A stretch of 64,000 nt of DNA from Alcanivorax sp. (GCF_019431375.1 NZ_CP080267.1:186001-250000); one strand, 5' to 3'; positions 36,047 through 44,812 are shown, numbered from the stretch's first letter. Translations and numbers: made by a program. Notes: generated from the sequence alone by a model not told the origin.

Positions 36047-37483
36047 ATGGATCGTCAAGATAAAGGCCCCTCTGGGGCCTTTCCTTTTGTGCGGCACCAC
36101 GGTGCTGTCAGCGGTGTCACCGGCTCCGCCCATGAGTGGGTGGTGAGCGACAGCGCGTCGGTGCTGATTGATTGCGGCCTCTTTCAGGGGCGGGATACCG
36201 GCCCCGGCGGCGCCAGTGCCGGGGAGCTGGCCATCGATTTCGATATCTACCGGCTCCAGGCGCTGGTACTGACTCATGTGCATATCGACCATGTGGGCCG
36301 GGTGCCATGGCTGTTGGCCGCCGGGTTTCAGGGGCCGATTTATTGCAGCCTGCCTTCTGCAAAACTGCTGCCCATTGTGCTTGAAGATGCGTTTCGGCTG
36401 GGTATCAGCCGTCAGCCGGATCAGGTGGAGCGTTTCCTGGCAGTGCTGGAGCAGCGGCTGGTGCCGCTTCCCTACGACCATTGGCACGCCATTGAGTGTG
36501 CGGATGGCAGTGAGGTGGAGATCTGCCTGCAGCGTGCGGGCCATATTCTTGGCTCCGCTTACGTGGCCTGCCGTTACTGTGGCGATCATGTCACGGTGTT
36601 CTCCGGTGATCTGGGGGCCTCCCATGCGCCGATCCTGCCGCCACCCACATCCCCCGAGGGAGCGGATGTACTGGTGATTGAGAGCACCTACGGGGACCGT
36701 CGGCATGAGGGCAGGGCAGCCCGGCGCCAGCGGCTGGAGGTAATGCTGGTAAGGGCCTTGGCTGACAAGGGGACTTTGCTGATCCCGGCGTTCAGTATCG
36801 GGCGCACCCAGGAGCTGCTTTACGAGCTCGAGGAGATCATCCACGAGAACCGGCAGCGCGCCATGCATCCCTTCCTGGATTGGGATGAACTGCCCATTGT
36901 GCTGGATTCGCCCCTTGCCAGCCGTTTCACTCGGGTCTATCGAGAGCTGTCGCCTTACTGGGAAGATGAAGCCCGTGAGCGGCTGGCGGACGGGCGCCGT
37001 CCGCTGGCGTTTGATCAGCTGCTGACGGTAGATGGTCATGAGGCTCATATGCGCATGGTGCACCATCTGGCGGAGAGTGCCCGGCCGGCAGTGGTGATTG
37101 CTGCCAGCGGCATGTGCGCCGGTGGACGGATCGTCAATTACCTGAGGGCGATGCTGGGCGACCAGCGCCACAATGTGCTGTTTGTGGGGTATCAGGCCGC
37201 GGGAACGCCGGGGCGCGAGATTCAGAGGGTCGGGCGGGGCGGTCGGGTGCGCCTGGAAGGTGAGGACGTTGCCATTCGGGCAGGGGTGGACACCATTAGC
37301 GGTTACTCCGCCCACGCAGATCAACAGGACCTGCTGGATTTCGTCAGTGGCATGGGGCGCTGGCCCGGTGTGATCCGGATCGTGCACGGCGATGAGTCGG
37401 CCAAGCGAGCGTTGGCTGAAAAAATGGCATCGCTATACCAGCGGCGCGGCCTGGCTGTGGATTTGCTGACACCGGGAGCGTGA
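36047..37483 (+). CDS. Metallo-beta-lactamase / beta-CASP RNA hydrolase-like protein
   Basis: A 478-residue protein. THVHIDHVGR is the HxHxDH zinc motif, HILGSAY gives a further metal His, FSGDLG the bridging Asp, and the beta-CASP insert runs from about 225 to 350 (LLIPAFSIGRTQELLYEL, VVIAASGMCAGGRIVNYL). The C-terminus has SGYSAHADQQDLLDFV, the RMMBL domain typical of RNA-processing members (CPSF73/YsiH-like). It likely cuts RNA in the cytoplasm; the target is unknown. It starts at ATG with AAGGAC upstream. It seems independent of the polysaccharide genes. Confidence 0.88.
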   Translation: MDRQDKGPSGAFPFVRHHGAVSGVTGSAHEWVVSDSASVLIDCGLFQGRDTGPGGASAGELAIDFDIYRLQALVLTHVHIDHVGRVPWLLAAGFQGPIYCSLPSAKLLPIVLEDAFRLGISRQPDQVERFLAVLEQRLVPLPYDHWHAIECADGSEVEICLQRAGHILGSAYVACRYCGDHVTVFSGDLGASHAPILPPPTSPEGADVLVIESTYGDRRHEGRAARRQRLEVMLVRALADKGTLLIPAFSIGRTQELLYELEEIIHENRQRAMHPFLDWDELPIVLDSPLASRFTRVYRELSPYWEDEARERLADGRRPLAFDQLLTVDGHEAHMRMVHHLAESARPAVVIAASGMCAGGRIVNYLRAMLGDQRHNVLFVGYQAAGTPGREIQRVGRGGRVRLEGEDVAIRAGVDTISGYSAHADQQDLLDFVSGMGRWPGVIRIVHGDESAKRALAEKMASLYQRRGLAVDLLTPGA

Positions 37484-37624
37484 GGGAGTTTGCCGCCAGC
37501 TAACCCCTTGAGGTCCGCTGTTGCACCTGCGATGTGCCATATGCAGAAACGCTGCTAATCAGAGATAATGCCCCTGGCTGGTCGTGTTCGCCTGGTCATT
37601 CAGAGTAAAAAGAGAGGTTCGGCT

Positions 37625-38641
37625 GTGAAAAGTATTCTCGTGACGGGCGGTGCAGGCTATATCGGTTCCCATACCGTGTTGTTGCTGCTGGAAGCGGGCT
37701 ATCCGGTGGTTGTGCTGGATAACTTGAGCAACAGTAGCCGCGAAAGCCTGGTCCGTGTGGAGCGACTGACTGGCAAGACAGTGACCTTTGTCCAGGGTGA
37801 TATACGGGATGCCACCTGTCTGGACGCTCTGTTTGCCGAGCATGATGTGCGGGCGGTGATCCATTTTGCGGGCCTGAAAGCGGTGGGGGAGTCGGTTGAT
37901 GAGCCCCTGCGCTACTATGATTGCAATGTGACCGGCACACTGACATTGCTTGAGGCCATGGAGCGTGCAGAGGTGCGGACTATGGTGTTCAGCTCCTCGG
38001 CAACGGTCTATGGCGACCCGGCGACGGTCCCCATTCGTGAAGATTTCCCGCTGAGTGCAACCAACCCTTATGGGGCAACCAAGCTACATATCGAAGATAT
38101 GTTGCGGGATCTCTATAAAAGCAATGATCAGTGGAATATCGCCTTGCTGCGCTACTTTAACCCTGTAGGTGCCCATGAAAGCGGTGATATCGGTGAAGAT
38201 CCCAATGGCATTCCCAATAATCTCATGCCTTTTGTGGCCCAGGTTGCTATTGGCAAGCGCGAGAAATTGAACGTGTTTGGTGGAGATTACCCTACCCACG
38301 ACGGCACCGGGGTGCGTGATTACATCCACGTGATGGATCTTGCCGAGGGGCATCTGGCGGCACTGCAGGCGTTGGAGAAAGCCGGGGGCTTAATTACGAC
38401 CAACCTGGGAACGGGACGTGGGTATAGCGTACTTGAGATGATCGAGGCTTTTTCCAGGGCTTCCGGCCGTGACGTTCCTTATCAGGTTGTGGAACGTCGC
38501 CCCGGTGATGTGGCGACCTGTTATGCGGACCCGGCCCATGCCAGCAATGTACTTGGCTGGAGGGCATCACGGGGTATCGACGCCATGTGCGAGGATCACT
38601 GGCGCTGGCAGGACAAGAATCCGAATGGATATGGTGACTGA
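37625..38641 (+). CDS. galE: UDP-glucose 4-epimerase
   Basis: A 338-residue SDR enzyme interconverting UDP-Glc and UDP-Gal (some homologues also use the N-acetyl forms). ILVTGGAGYIGSHTV is the NAD site, SSSATVYG contains the catalytic Ser, and Tyr149-x3-Lys153 (YGATK) completes the triad. YFNPVGAHESG and NLGTGRGYSVLEM are GalE-specific. The start is GTG with AGAGAGG 8 bp before it. It converges on the minus-strand glycosyltransferase gene with only 18 bp between stops, so it probably supplies a galactose-type donor for one of the polymers. Confidence 0.94.
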   Translation: MKSILVTGGAGYIGSHTVLLLLEAGYPVVVLDNLSNSSRESLVRVERLTGKTVTFVQGDIRDATCLDALFAEHDVRAVIHFAGLKAVGESVDEPLRYYDCNVTGTLTLLEAMERAEVRTMVFSSSATVYGDPATVPIREDFPLSATNPYGATKLHIEDMLRDLYKSNDQWNIALLRYFNPVGAHESGDIGEDPNGIPNNLMPFVAQVAIGKREKLNVFGGDYPTHDGTGVRDYIHVMDLAEGHLAALQALEKAGGLITTNLGTGRGYSVLEMIEAFSRASGRDVPYQVVERRPGDVATCYADPAHASNVLGWRASRGIDAMCEDHWRWQDKNPNGYGD

Positions 38642-38659
38642 TTCTTACTGGTTAGCCGA

Positions 38660-39766
38660 TCAGCTTCCCCAGGCACCCTTGTAGTTGCTGATCATCCTTT
38701 CAATAGTGAAATGTTTAACGATATGAGCCCTGCAGTGGTCCTGCCGCTCTGACCATTGCTGAGGGGCTTCTCGTTTCATTCGTATTGCCTCCAGGGTGGC
38801 AGCTGCGAGCGCCCCGGAATCCCTGGCGGTCACAACCCAGCCATGCGCCCCGATAATGGTTGCCGTATCGCCCACGTCAGTCGCTACGCAGGGTGTGCCA
38901 CATGCCATTGCTTCGGCTATGACGTTAGGGAATGCTTCGGCTGAACTCGAGAGAATATGTATATCGAGTTGATTCATGATGAAGGGAATGTCTTCCTGTT
39001 CCCCCAGCATTTCAATATTCCCAGCTAGATCGTAACGATTGATGAGGGAAAGCATTTCCGTATTCTCCGCATCCATCCCTTGACCTATCAGCCGGCAAAC
39101 AAAATCGATCTTTTGGTTTTTGAGGCTGGCCAGTGCCCGCAGCAGATTATCGTGGTCCTTGAGTGGGTCAAAACGGGCAACCATTCCGAGGGTGATTGTA
39201 TTTTCAGCCGGAGAGTGCTTGGTAAGGGGTTTGAACTTGTCCAGCTCGTACCCGTTGGGAATGATGAGCGTTTTGGCGTGGCAAAAGCCCGATTCATTAT
39301 GCAGCTCAGAGGACTTTTGAGAACAATAAATAATTCTGTATGGAATGATCCGTGAGACGTAGCGGCAAAGTCGAATCACAAAGAGAGTTGATTTCTTGTT
39401 TCTTTCCGGGTCGAAGGTGGCGTGGTGAATCCCCCAGAATATTTTTCGTGCGCCGCACAGTCTTGCGATTATGCCGCCTACAAAGCTGGCATGGTACATC
39501 CATGTTTGAATGACCGTGGGGCGGTATTGACGTAGCAGCCTGGCAAGCAGAAAGAGCCCTTTAATGGTGATCTTTCCGCTGCCCATATCAAGATGATGAA
39601 CTTTAATGCCTTTATCGGACAACTTGCTGGAATATACTCCCTCCTCGCGCATGCTGATTACGATATGTCTATCATCGCTGTCATCATTGCAGACAAGACG
39701 AAACAGGGCGGCTTCTGCTCCTCCATTATGAAGGCTGGTTGTTATATGAATAATGGTTTTACTCAT
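38660..39766 (-). CDS. Glycosyltransferase, GT4 family
   Basis: A 368-residue GT-B enzyme. The N-terminus HITTSLHNGGAEAALFRL has the usual Gly-rich loop of GT4 enzymes; LGMVARFDPLKDHDNLLRAL starts the donor domain; SSSAEAFPNVIAEAMACGTP is the EX7E motif. It is the last gene of the minus-strand operon and starts 2 bp after the pyruvyl transferase stop. It should add one sugar to the second polymer's lipid-linked unit. Specificity cannot be read from sequence alone. Confidence 0.88.
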   Translation of the reverse strand: MSKTIIHITTSLHNGGAEAALFRLVCNDDSDDRHIVISMREEGVYSSKLSDKGIKVHHLDMGSGKITIKGLFLLARLLRQYRPTVIQTWMYHASFVGGIIARLCGARKIFWGIHHATFDPERNKKSTLFVIRLCRYVSRIIPYRIIYCSQKSSELHNESGFCHAKTLIIPNGYELDKFKPLTKHSPAENTITLGMVARFDPLKDHDNLLRALASLKNQKIDFVCRLIGQGMDAENTEMLSLINRYDLAGNIEMLGEQEDIPFIMNQLDIHILSSSAEAFPNVIAEAMACGTPCVATDVGDTATIIGAHGWVVTARDSGALAAATLEAIRMKREAPQQWSERQDHCRAHIVKHFTIERMISNYKGAWGS

Positions 39767-39768
39767 AA

Positions 39769-40779
39769 TTAAACGGCAGTGTATTCAAGGGGGGGGCGGC
39801 CGGCACTGAATGTGTCTTTGAGTGAAGCTTTGAATTCATTGATCTGGTCAACCGGTAGCCGTATTTGGGTTTTCCCGTGTCGGTTTATCTGCTCTTCCAG
39901 GCCCTGAATGTTTTCTCGGTATATAACGGGCAAGCCAAAATCTTTCTCTTTCTCTTTGGCTCGGTTGTCTACTCCGATAATCAATGTGCGTTTACTGTGC
40001 TGAAGTGCTCTGATGCCACCATGCAACCGAGTTCCAACGTAATCGACTTGATTGCTTTCAAGGAAGGCATCGTACTGTTTGAGTGACGGCGGGATCAGTT
40101 TGATATTGCTGTTCTTCAGGTGAGTTTTTTCATTGAGTAGTTGTTGGAGATACTGGAGGTCTCTTGAACCCTGAATCCATATGTAGACTTGCTCGTAATT
40201 TTTCAGCAGTGTATCGATAGAGTAGGCATCGGCTTCTATGTCTCTTGCATAGTCCGTTAGTGTGTATATCACTTTGGCTGATTTTTGTTCGGGAATGCTG
40301 TCGCAGTGTTCTTCGCTGAGATTCCACATGGTCGGGCAGCCGGTGTTTAGTGTGTTGTTGATGCCACAGGTAGCCAGTTTGGATTTTGTGTATTCATCAC
40401 GGACAGAAATAACTCCGGTCTTGGTGAGCCCTTTCTTTAGAAGCCATTTCGTATAGACGTCGGGGTCCCCCTGGTATGCTCCCCAGCCAACGCCAATAGG
40501 AATTACTGGCTTTATGAAAAAGACGGTGAATGCATTCACGGCCCATGCAGGTCTGAGAAACATATGCGAGGAAAGGCAGTTTGTGCCACAGAGAATGTTG
40601 GCCTTTACTTCTCGTTGGAGTTTTAGTGAATGATAGAGCAAGGGGTCATGGCTGGAGAAATGTATCAGCTGGGTATTCTTTAACAGGTCTGTCACTTGGT
40701 GCAGTGAGGCATCCATAATGATTTGATCGCCAATATTGGATGATCCAATGGCGGTATTGAAAATGCCTGCTAATTCCAT
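39769..40779 (-). CDS. Polysaccharide pyruvyl transferase family protein
   Basis: A 336-residue protein of the PS_pyruv_trans family (CsaB/WcaK/Pvg1-like), which moves pyruvate from PEP to a sugar hydroxyl pair as a ketal. Recognisable segments are IGSSNIGDQIIMDAS near the N-terminus, PIGVGWG, VRDEYTKSKLATCGI, and VGTRLHGGIRALQHSKRTLI with the conserved Arg-x-His. A good ribosome-binding site (TTGGAG) precedes ATG 40779, which lies within the end of the flippase gene (10-bp overlap). It predicts an acidic, pyruvylated polymer. Confidence 0.85.
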   Translation of the reverse strand: MELAGIFNTAIGSSNIGDQIIMDASLHQVTDLLKNTQLIHFSSHDPLLYHSLKLQREVKANILCGTNCLSSHMFLRPAWAVNAFTVFFIKPVIPIGVGWGAYQGDPDVYTKWLLKKGLTKTGVISVRDEYTKSKLATCGINNTLNTGCPTMWNLSEEHCDSIPEQKSAKVIYTLTDYARDIEADAYSIDTLLKNYEQVYIWIQGSRDLQYLQQLLNEKTHLKNSNIKLIPPSLKQYDAFLESNQVDYVGTRLHGGIRALQHSKRTLIIGVDNRAKEKEKDFGLPVIYRENIQGLEEQINRHGKTQIRLPVDQINEFKASLKDTFSAGRPPLEYTAV

Positions 40780-41954
40780 CGTTTAACTCCAAACGAATAA
40801 AAAGACCGGGTAACAAGGTAGAAGACCACGCTATATACTGCCAGTGCATAAGAAATGGCGTACGGGGATGTTTTAAGTATGGCCGCTGATGCTATCAGTG
40901 CTGCGATGAATGCAGCAAGGTTGGACAGCAGAATTTGGCGATGAAGGTTTTGTGCTCGCAGGAAGTAAACGAATTTCTTGGCTGCGGAGAAAAGTAACCG
41001 GTAAAAATAAAGCAAGATTATGGCGATGTAGCCGCCGGTGTCGGTTGCGAAATACCAGGCCAGCACGGTAAATAAGGCAATGACTGCAATCAGGGTGTTC
41101 TCAAAATGAATGTTTCTTTCAGTCTTGCGCAGGGAAACGATATCTGTTTTGGAAATGATGTTCCGATACAGAGGTTGAAAGCGGTTTTCCTGCACGGTCA
41201 TCAGTAGTGTGAATACTCCCAGCAGGCTGAAAAGTGTTTTCTGCTCAATGAAAGCACTGTTATCAGTAAATTGGTACAGAAGGATGAAGAGCCCTTGCGT
41301 TGATAGCCAGACCAGAATGAAGGATAGGCTACTTTGCAGGCCGGTTTTCAGAATGACAGATGTTGATGCCGGTTGTTCACTGGCGGCTTTAGGGGTCAAG
41401 TTGCTGATCAGGTAATACAGGCACAGTGGTAAATTGAGGGCTGTCGCGATTAACCAGAAAACGGTAATGCTCTGTGTCAAGTATAAACCTGCCATGGCGG
41501 ATGCAATGGCAATCACTCCCCCCAGTGAAATGGCAAGTGAAGACACTATACGGTTCATTGATAGGGCTGACTTGCGTATCAGTTCAATGGTTGCCCAGAT
41601 GCACGCGAAAACAAGAAAGCTACCTGTGGCACTGTCAATGTAATATGCCACTGCTATCAGTGGAGTGAGCGCTGCCAGGATAGTTATATGCATTGAGGTG
41701 CATTTTTTTATCACATTGGCGCTGTCTGAATTGGCAATTGCCATAATGGGAACGCCAAAAAGCGCTGCAGCGATGCTGCTTCCCAGTAATATCCAGGAGG
41801 CCTGATAGAGAATATGTGCGGCAGTTTCACTGCTGCTGATTTGTGGGGGGATCAGATTGATAGCCAGTATGATCAGGGCAATGAGGCCCTGATCGAAATA
41901 CCTGAAAAAACTGTCTTTGCTCAACAGGTGTCTGACTGGATGGGGAGATGCCAT
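40770..41954 (-). CDS. Membrane protein, probable second flippase (Wzx/MATE-like)
   Basis: A 394-residue hydrophobic protein with about 12 membrane segments. Sequence is diverged, but the internal layout (YRNIISKTD near the middle cytoplasmic loop, then paired helices) and its place between an initiating transferase and a pyruvyl transferase gene suggest a polysaccharide flippase. I chose ATG 41954, one base after the preceding stop; a TTG at 41969 is also in frame. Less AT-rich than the first flippase at 13.3 kb. Role by context; it might instead be a Wzy-like protein. Confidence 0.62.
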   Translation of the reverse strand: MASPHPVRHLLSKDSFFRYFDQGLIALIILAINLIPPQISSSETAAHILYQASWILLGSSIAAALFGVPIMAIANSDSANVIKKCTSMHITILAALTPLIAVAYYIDSATGSFLVFACIWATIELIRKSALSMNRIVSSLAISLGGVIAIASAMAGLYLTQSITVFWLIATALNLPLCLYYLISNLTPKAASEQPASTSVILKTGLQSSLSFILVWLSTQGLFILLYQFTDNSAFIEQKTLFSLLGVFTLLMTVQENRFQPLYRNIISKTDIVSLRKTERNIHFENTLIAVIALFTVLAWYFATDTGGYIAIILLYFYRLLFSAAKKFVYFLRAQNLHRQILLSNLAAFIAALIASAAILKTSPYAISYALAVYSVVFYLVTRSFYSFGVKRWN

Positions 41955-41955
41955 T

Positions 41956-43236
41956 TTACTTGGCGCCAAAGCCGGTCACGATGGTCTTGATAGTCTTCTG
42001 TACAATCAGGATATCCATCCACAGGGAAAGGTTCTTGATATAAAAAAAGTCGTGTTCGACCTTTTCCCGAGTTGATTCTGTACAGACAGCATAGCCCTGA
42101 CTTACCTGTGCCCAGCCTGTGATGCCCGGCCTTACAATGTGCCGGTAACTGTAAAAAGGCACTTCCTGCTCAAATTTTTGCACGAAGCCTGCCTGTTCAG
42201 GCCGCGGGCCGATTAGGCTCATATCACCTTTCAGTACATTCAGAAACTGTGGCAGTTCGTCCAGACGGAATTTTCGGATAAAACTGCCAAAGCGAGTGAT
42301 CCTGTGTTTGTCCATATCCGCAAAGCGTGGGGTGTCGTCGTCTTCGGGAACCATGGAGCGGAATTTGTACATACGGAAGGGCGTGTTTTTCTGGCCTACT
42401 CGTTCCTGAACAAAGAGAACAGGGCCCTTGGATTCGAAGCGAATAATAAGGGCCAGTATCAGAGAGACTGGCAGCACGATAGGGCTCAGCAGAATTACAG
42501 AAAGAATGTCGATTAGCCTTTTGGCAATGACATAAACAGCGCTTGGCTGCAGGGAATCCATGTCGTGGATGCTGAGCATGTTCAGGTCGACTTTGCCGTT
42601 TATGGCTTCGTTGAGTGCCTTGCTGCTTATGATTGTCGTGCCTGAGGCGCTATGGTGGGCCACATAGCGGAGCCAGCCGTCTTCTATTTCATTGTCAGTG
42701 TTCACAACCAGAGCATCGTAGCGAGTATCGGATAGCTCGGCTGATGTGAGTTCTCTGAAGCAGATATTTTCTGCGCCGTCTTTATTGGTTATTTCCACGC
42801 CGGGCAGTAGTGCGAATTTCAGCTTCCGATATCGTCGGTTAATGATGAAGTTGGCAAATTGAACGCCAATCAGCATTGCAAAACCCGTGAACAGGGTGCT
42901 GCGGGAGTAACCCAGACGAAATGCGAGGATGATCATCATTGCAGAGGCAATCAGGGCCAGGGTGATGCTGGCACTGTAGGAGAAATTGCGCCCACCCGGA
43001 AAACGGACGATCTTTTTTAACAAAAGTGCATTGATGATGTAGATGGTTGTCAGAGTGATCAGGGATAGCTGCTGGTTTGGATCCTGCGGGATCAAGACAG
43101 AGCCATGGGCAATGAGTTGGGCACCCACCAGGGTGATGATCAGTCCAGCAAGATGGCCGATCACGGGATTGAGCAGCAGCCTTTCGTGAAGGCGAGTGTG
43201 CCGCGCTGGATCTATTGGTATGTAGTGAGAATTCAT
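41956..43236 (-). CDS. Polyprenyl glycosylphosphotransferase (WbaP/WcaJ-like initiating transferase)
   Basis: A 426-residue large PGT. Four to five N-terminal membrane helices, a degenerate nucleotide-binding-like middle part, and the catalytic domain after KRLIDILSVILLSPIVLPVS. FVQERVGQKNTPFRMYKFRS and FRLDELPQFLNVLKGDMSLI with the Asp-Glu pair, then GPRPEQ and RPGITGWAQVSQGYA, are diagnostic. It would load a hexose-1-phosphate (Glc or Gal) onto undecaprenyl phosphate, starting a polymer distinct from that of the PglC fusion at 23.1 kb. ATG 43236 chosen; a TTG at 43245 overlaps the upstream stop. Confidence 0.9.
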   Translation of the reverse strand: MNSHYIPIDPARHTRLHERLLLNPVIGHLAGLIITLVGAQLIAHGSVLIPQDPNQQLSLITLTTIYIINALLLKKIVRFPGGRNFSYSASITLALIASAMMIILAFRLGYSRSTLFTGFAMLIGVQFANFIINRRYRKLKFALLPGVEITNKDGAENICFRELTSAELSDTRYDALVVNTDNEIEDGWLRYVAHHSASGTTIISSKALNEAINGKVDLNMLSIHDMDSLQPSAVYVIAKRLIDILSVILLSPIVLPVSLILALIIRFESKGPVLFVQERVGQKNTPFRMYKFRSMVPEDDDTPRFADMDKHRITRFGSFIRKFRLDELPQFLNVLKGDMSLIGPRPEQAGFVQKFEQEVPFYSYRHIVRPGITGWAQVSQGYAVCTESTREKVEHDFFYIKNLSLWMDILIVQKTIKTIVTGFGAK

Positions 43237-43241
43237 AGGTC

Positions 43242-44300
43242 TCAAGCGCCTGATTTTATGCCCAGATAGGCGTGTAAATAGTCCATTTTTGCAGGCTCCA
43301 GCCAGGCATTTGGTGCACAGGCCCTGGCGGAGGCCTGCATGGCGTCCATGTTTGTTATCAGCTGATGAAGGCTGTGATGGATGGAGTCGGCTGTGTTGTC
43401 ACACAGCACCCCGTTTCCGTTGTCGATCAATTCGTGGCAACCACCCACATCGCTCAGCAACAGCGGCAGCCCATGTGCCTTGGCCTCAAGGGCGGACATG
43501 GGTAGCCCTTCACTGTCAGAGATAAGGCAAAGGGCATGATAACGGTGGAACTGATCAAACGCCTGGATTTCCCCGGCGAAAAATACATTGTTCGGCGCGT
43601 TTGCCTGTAACTCCTGTTGTGCAGGTCCGGAACCGACAATCGTGAGAGTTAGTTCATCCTGTGAGAAGCCTGAGACGACGTCTATCAGTAGATCCGGACG
43701 TTTAGGGTGCGCCAGTCTGCCCAGAAAGAGTAATTTTACCGGTTTTGCCGCCAGGTTTGCAGACTGTTCTGCCGGCTTCGGGGTCCGGTTGGTCAGTGTG
43801 ACGGTTTTGTCCGGCGATATGTTCAGCTTGTCGCTGCATTTGCTGGCGTCAGCTCGTGAGACGTTGATTACCAGGTCGGTCAGGGTTGAGAGTAGCCGTT
43901 CCGCGAGGGTGTAGACCCCGGACAGCTTGCCGCCATTGTAGATAGAGGACCAGCCGTGGGAGACATAGATGACACGCAAACCGGGTGTGAATAGCTTCAT
44001 CAGTCTGGCATAGACCCCGGCATTTGCGGAGCTGGCCACCAAGGTGGAAATGCCGTTATTCCGAATATAGCGGCGTAATCGCATTAACCCGGCAGGGCTG
44101 GGAATCCGCTTGAGCAACTCGGGAAGAATCAGGGGGGAGAGCGCACGCAGGGTTTGAGTCAGCCACTTATCCTCGCCGGCAATCAGGAAAGGGTGGATGT
44201 CGTCTTGCAGAAGACGAATCTGGTCCAGGGTCCAGCGCTGGGCGCCGCCAGTTTCTGCTTTGGTGATGATGAAACCGATACGTGGCTTATTGTTATCCAT
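43242..44300 (-). CDS. Glycosyltransferase, GT4 family
   Basis: A 352-residue GT-B enzyme. GFIITKAETGGAQRWTLDQI is the N-terminal loop; KLLFLGRLAHPKRPDLLIDV opens the donor domain; ISDSEGLPMSALEAKAHGLP is the EX7E motif region. First gene of the minus-strand operon, with a good promoter about 90 bp upstream. A GTG at 44345 would add 15 residues, but homologues start near MDNNKPRIGF, so I chose ATG 44300. It is adjacent to the initiating transferase gene, so it may add the second sugar. Confidence 0.87.
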   Translation of the reverse strand: MDNNKPRIGFIITKAETGGAQRWTLDQIRLLQDDIHPFLIAGEDKWLTQTLRALSPLILPELLKRIPSPAGLMRLRRYIRNNGISTLVASSANAGVYARLMKLFTPGLRVIYVSHGWSSIYNGGKLSGVYTLAERLLSTLTDLVINVSRADASKCSDKLNISPDKTVTLTNRTPKPAEQSANLAAKPVKLLFLGRLAHPKRPDLLIDVVSGFSQDELTLTIVGSGPAQQELQANAPNNVFFAGEIQAFDQFHRYHALCLISDSEGLPMSALEAKAHGLPLLLSDVGGCHELIDNGNGVLCDNTADSIHHSLHQLITNMDAMQASARACAPNAWLEPAKMDYLHAYLGIKSGA

Positions 44301-44389
44301 GTCAGACCCGTAGTGCACACTGGCGGCGGATTTTCTCACTTTCACGTGGCAGAGGGAAATCCGGGTCGAGGAGTGGAGGGGGAGTGCTA

Positions 44390-44418
44390 ATTGTATGGGT
44401 ATGGGGAGGGTCTGTCAG
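44390..44418 (-). promoter_or_regulatory. Strong sigma70-type promoter of the minus-strand polysaccharide operon
   Basis: On the minus strand: CTGACA (44418-44413), 17-bp spacer, TACAAT (44395-44390). One mismatch in each hexamer. The predicted start near 44383 gives a leader of about 80 bases before ATG 44300. Confidence 0.6.
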
Positions 44419-44481
44419 AGGGCGCAGTGTTATTTGCTTGAAGGTATTTCTTAAGAGTTGTCACGGTGCCAGCTTCTTAGT

Positions 44482-44611
44482 GACCAATCATTGGGGCAAA
44501 GAAAAAGGGCTTACCCGATGGATAAGCCCTTTCCTTGTTTGGCTCCGCCTGCTGGGCTCGAACTAGGTGAATTCGCTGAATTCACCAATGATTAACCGTC
44601 GACCGCAGGGC
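44482..44611 (-). pseudogene. Decayed partial copy of tRNA-Asn with its terminator
   Basis: About 82 bp (44482-44563) repeat 44612-44692 almost exactly: the terminator plus the last 24 bases of tRNA-Asn. Beyond that the copy is broken: the remaining T-arm sequence is replaced by a small inverted repeat (GTGAATTC-GCT-GAATTCAC, 44567-44585), then CCAATGATTAAC, matching the tRNA anticodon arm, reappears before similarity ends. It cannot make a functional tRNA. It lies in the 368-bp gap upstream of the polysaccharide operon. Confidence 0.7.
44498..44532 (-). terminator. Duplicated Rho-independent terminator (outer copy)
   Basis: Stem AAAGGGCTTA / TAAGCCCTTT with a 9-base loop, followed on the minus strand by a T-run. 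It is identical to the copy beside the intact tRNA gene. Confidence 0.75.
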
Positions 44612-44626
44612 GACCAATCATTGGGC

Positions 44627-44661
44627 AAAGAAAAAGGGCTTACCCGATGGATAAGCCCTTT
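44627..44661 (-). terminator. Rho-independent terminator of tRNA-Asn
   Basis: A 10-bp stem (44633-44642 with 44652-44661), 9-base loop, then TTTTTCTTT on the minus strand, 8 bp after the tRNA 3' end. Confidence 0.85.
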
Positions 44662-44668
44662 CCTTGTT

Positions 44669-44744
44669 TGGCTCCGCCTGCTGGGCTCGAACCAGCGACC
44701 CAATGATTAACAGTCATTTGCTCTACCAACTGAGCTAAGGCGGA
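44669..44744 (-). tRNA. tRNA-Asn (anticodon GTT)
   Basis: A 76-base cloverleaf with encoded CCA. Acceptor TCCGCCT pairs with AGGCGGA; anticodon stem AATGA/TCATT with loop CTGTTAA gives GTT, i.e. Asn; T-arm GCTGG-TTCGAGC-CCAGC is perfect. It has its own promoter and terminator on the minus strand. Confidence 0.98.
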
Positions 44745-44760
44745 ATGTCTTGAGGCGCGT

Positions 44761-44789
44761 ATATTAGTGACGCCTCCCGGGGTCGTCAA
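44761..44789 (-). promoter_or_regulatory. Promoter of tRNA-Asn
   Basis: On the minus strand: TTGACG (44789-44784), a 17-bp spacer, TAATAT (44766-44761), with the GC-rich discriminator GCGCC directly after, as expected for stable RNA promoters. Confidence 0.7.
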
Positions 44790-44800
44790 CACCCCGGGAG
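44774..44800. terminator. GC-rich hairpin between aspartate aminotransferase and tRNA-Asn
   Basis: Perfect 10-bp inverted repeat CTCCCGGGGT / ACCCCGGGAG with 7-base loop, 12 bp after the aminotransferase stop. It could terminate that gene, though it has no T-run on the minus strand. It overlaps the -35 region and spacer of the tRNA promoter. Confidence 0.5.
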
Positions 44801-44812
44801 TGTGTTTGTTGC

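Noticed and set aside
35906..37387. 493-codon minus-strand frame
   Set aside because: Antisense to the metallo-hydrolase gene, whose motifs are intact; typical shadow frame of GC-rich DNA.
44540..44692. Firm call of an integrated island bounded by att sites
   Set aside because: Only 106 bp lie between the repeated tRNA ends and no integrase gene is nearby; kept as a possibility only.
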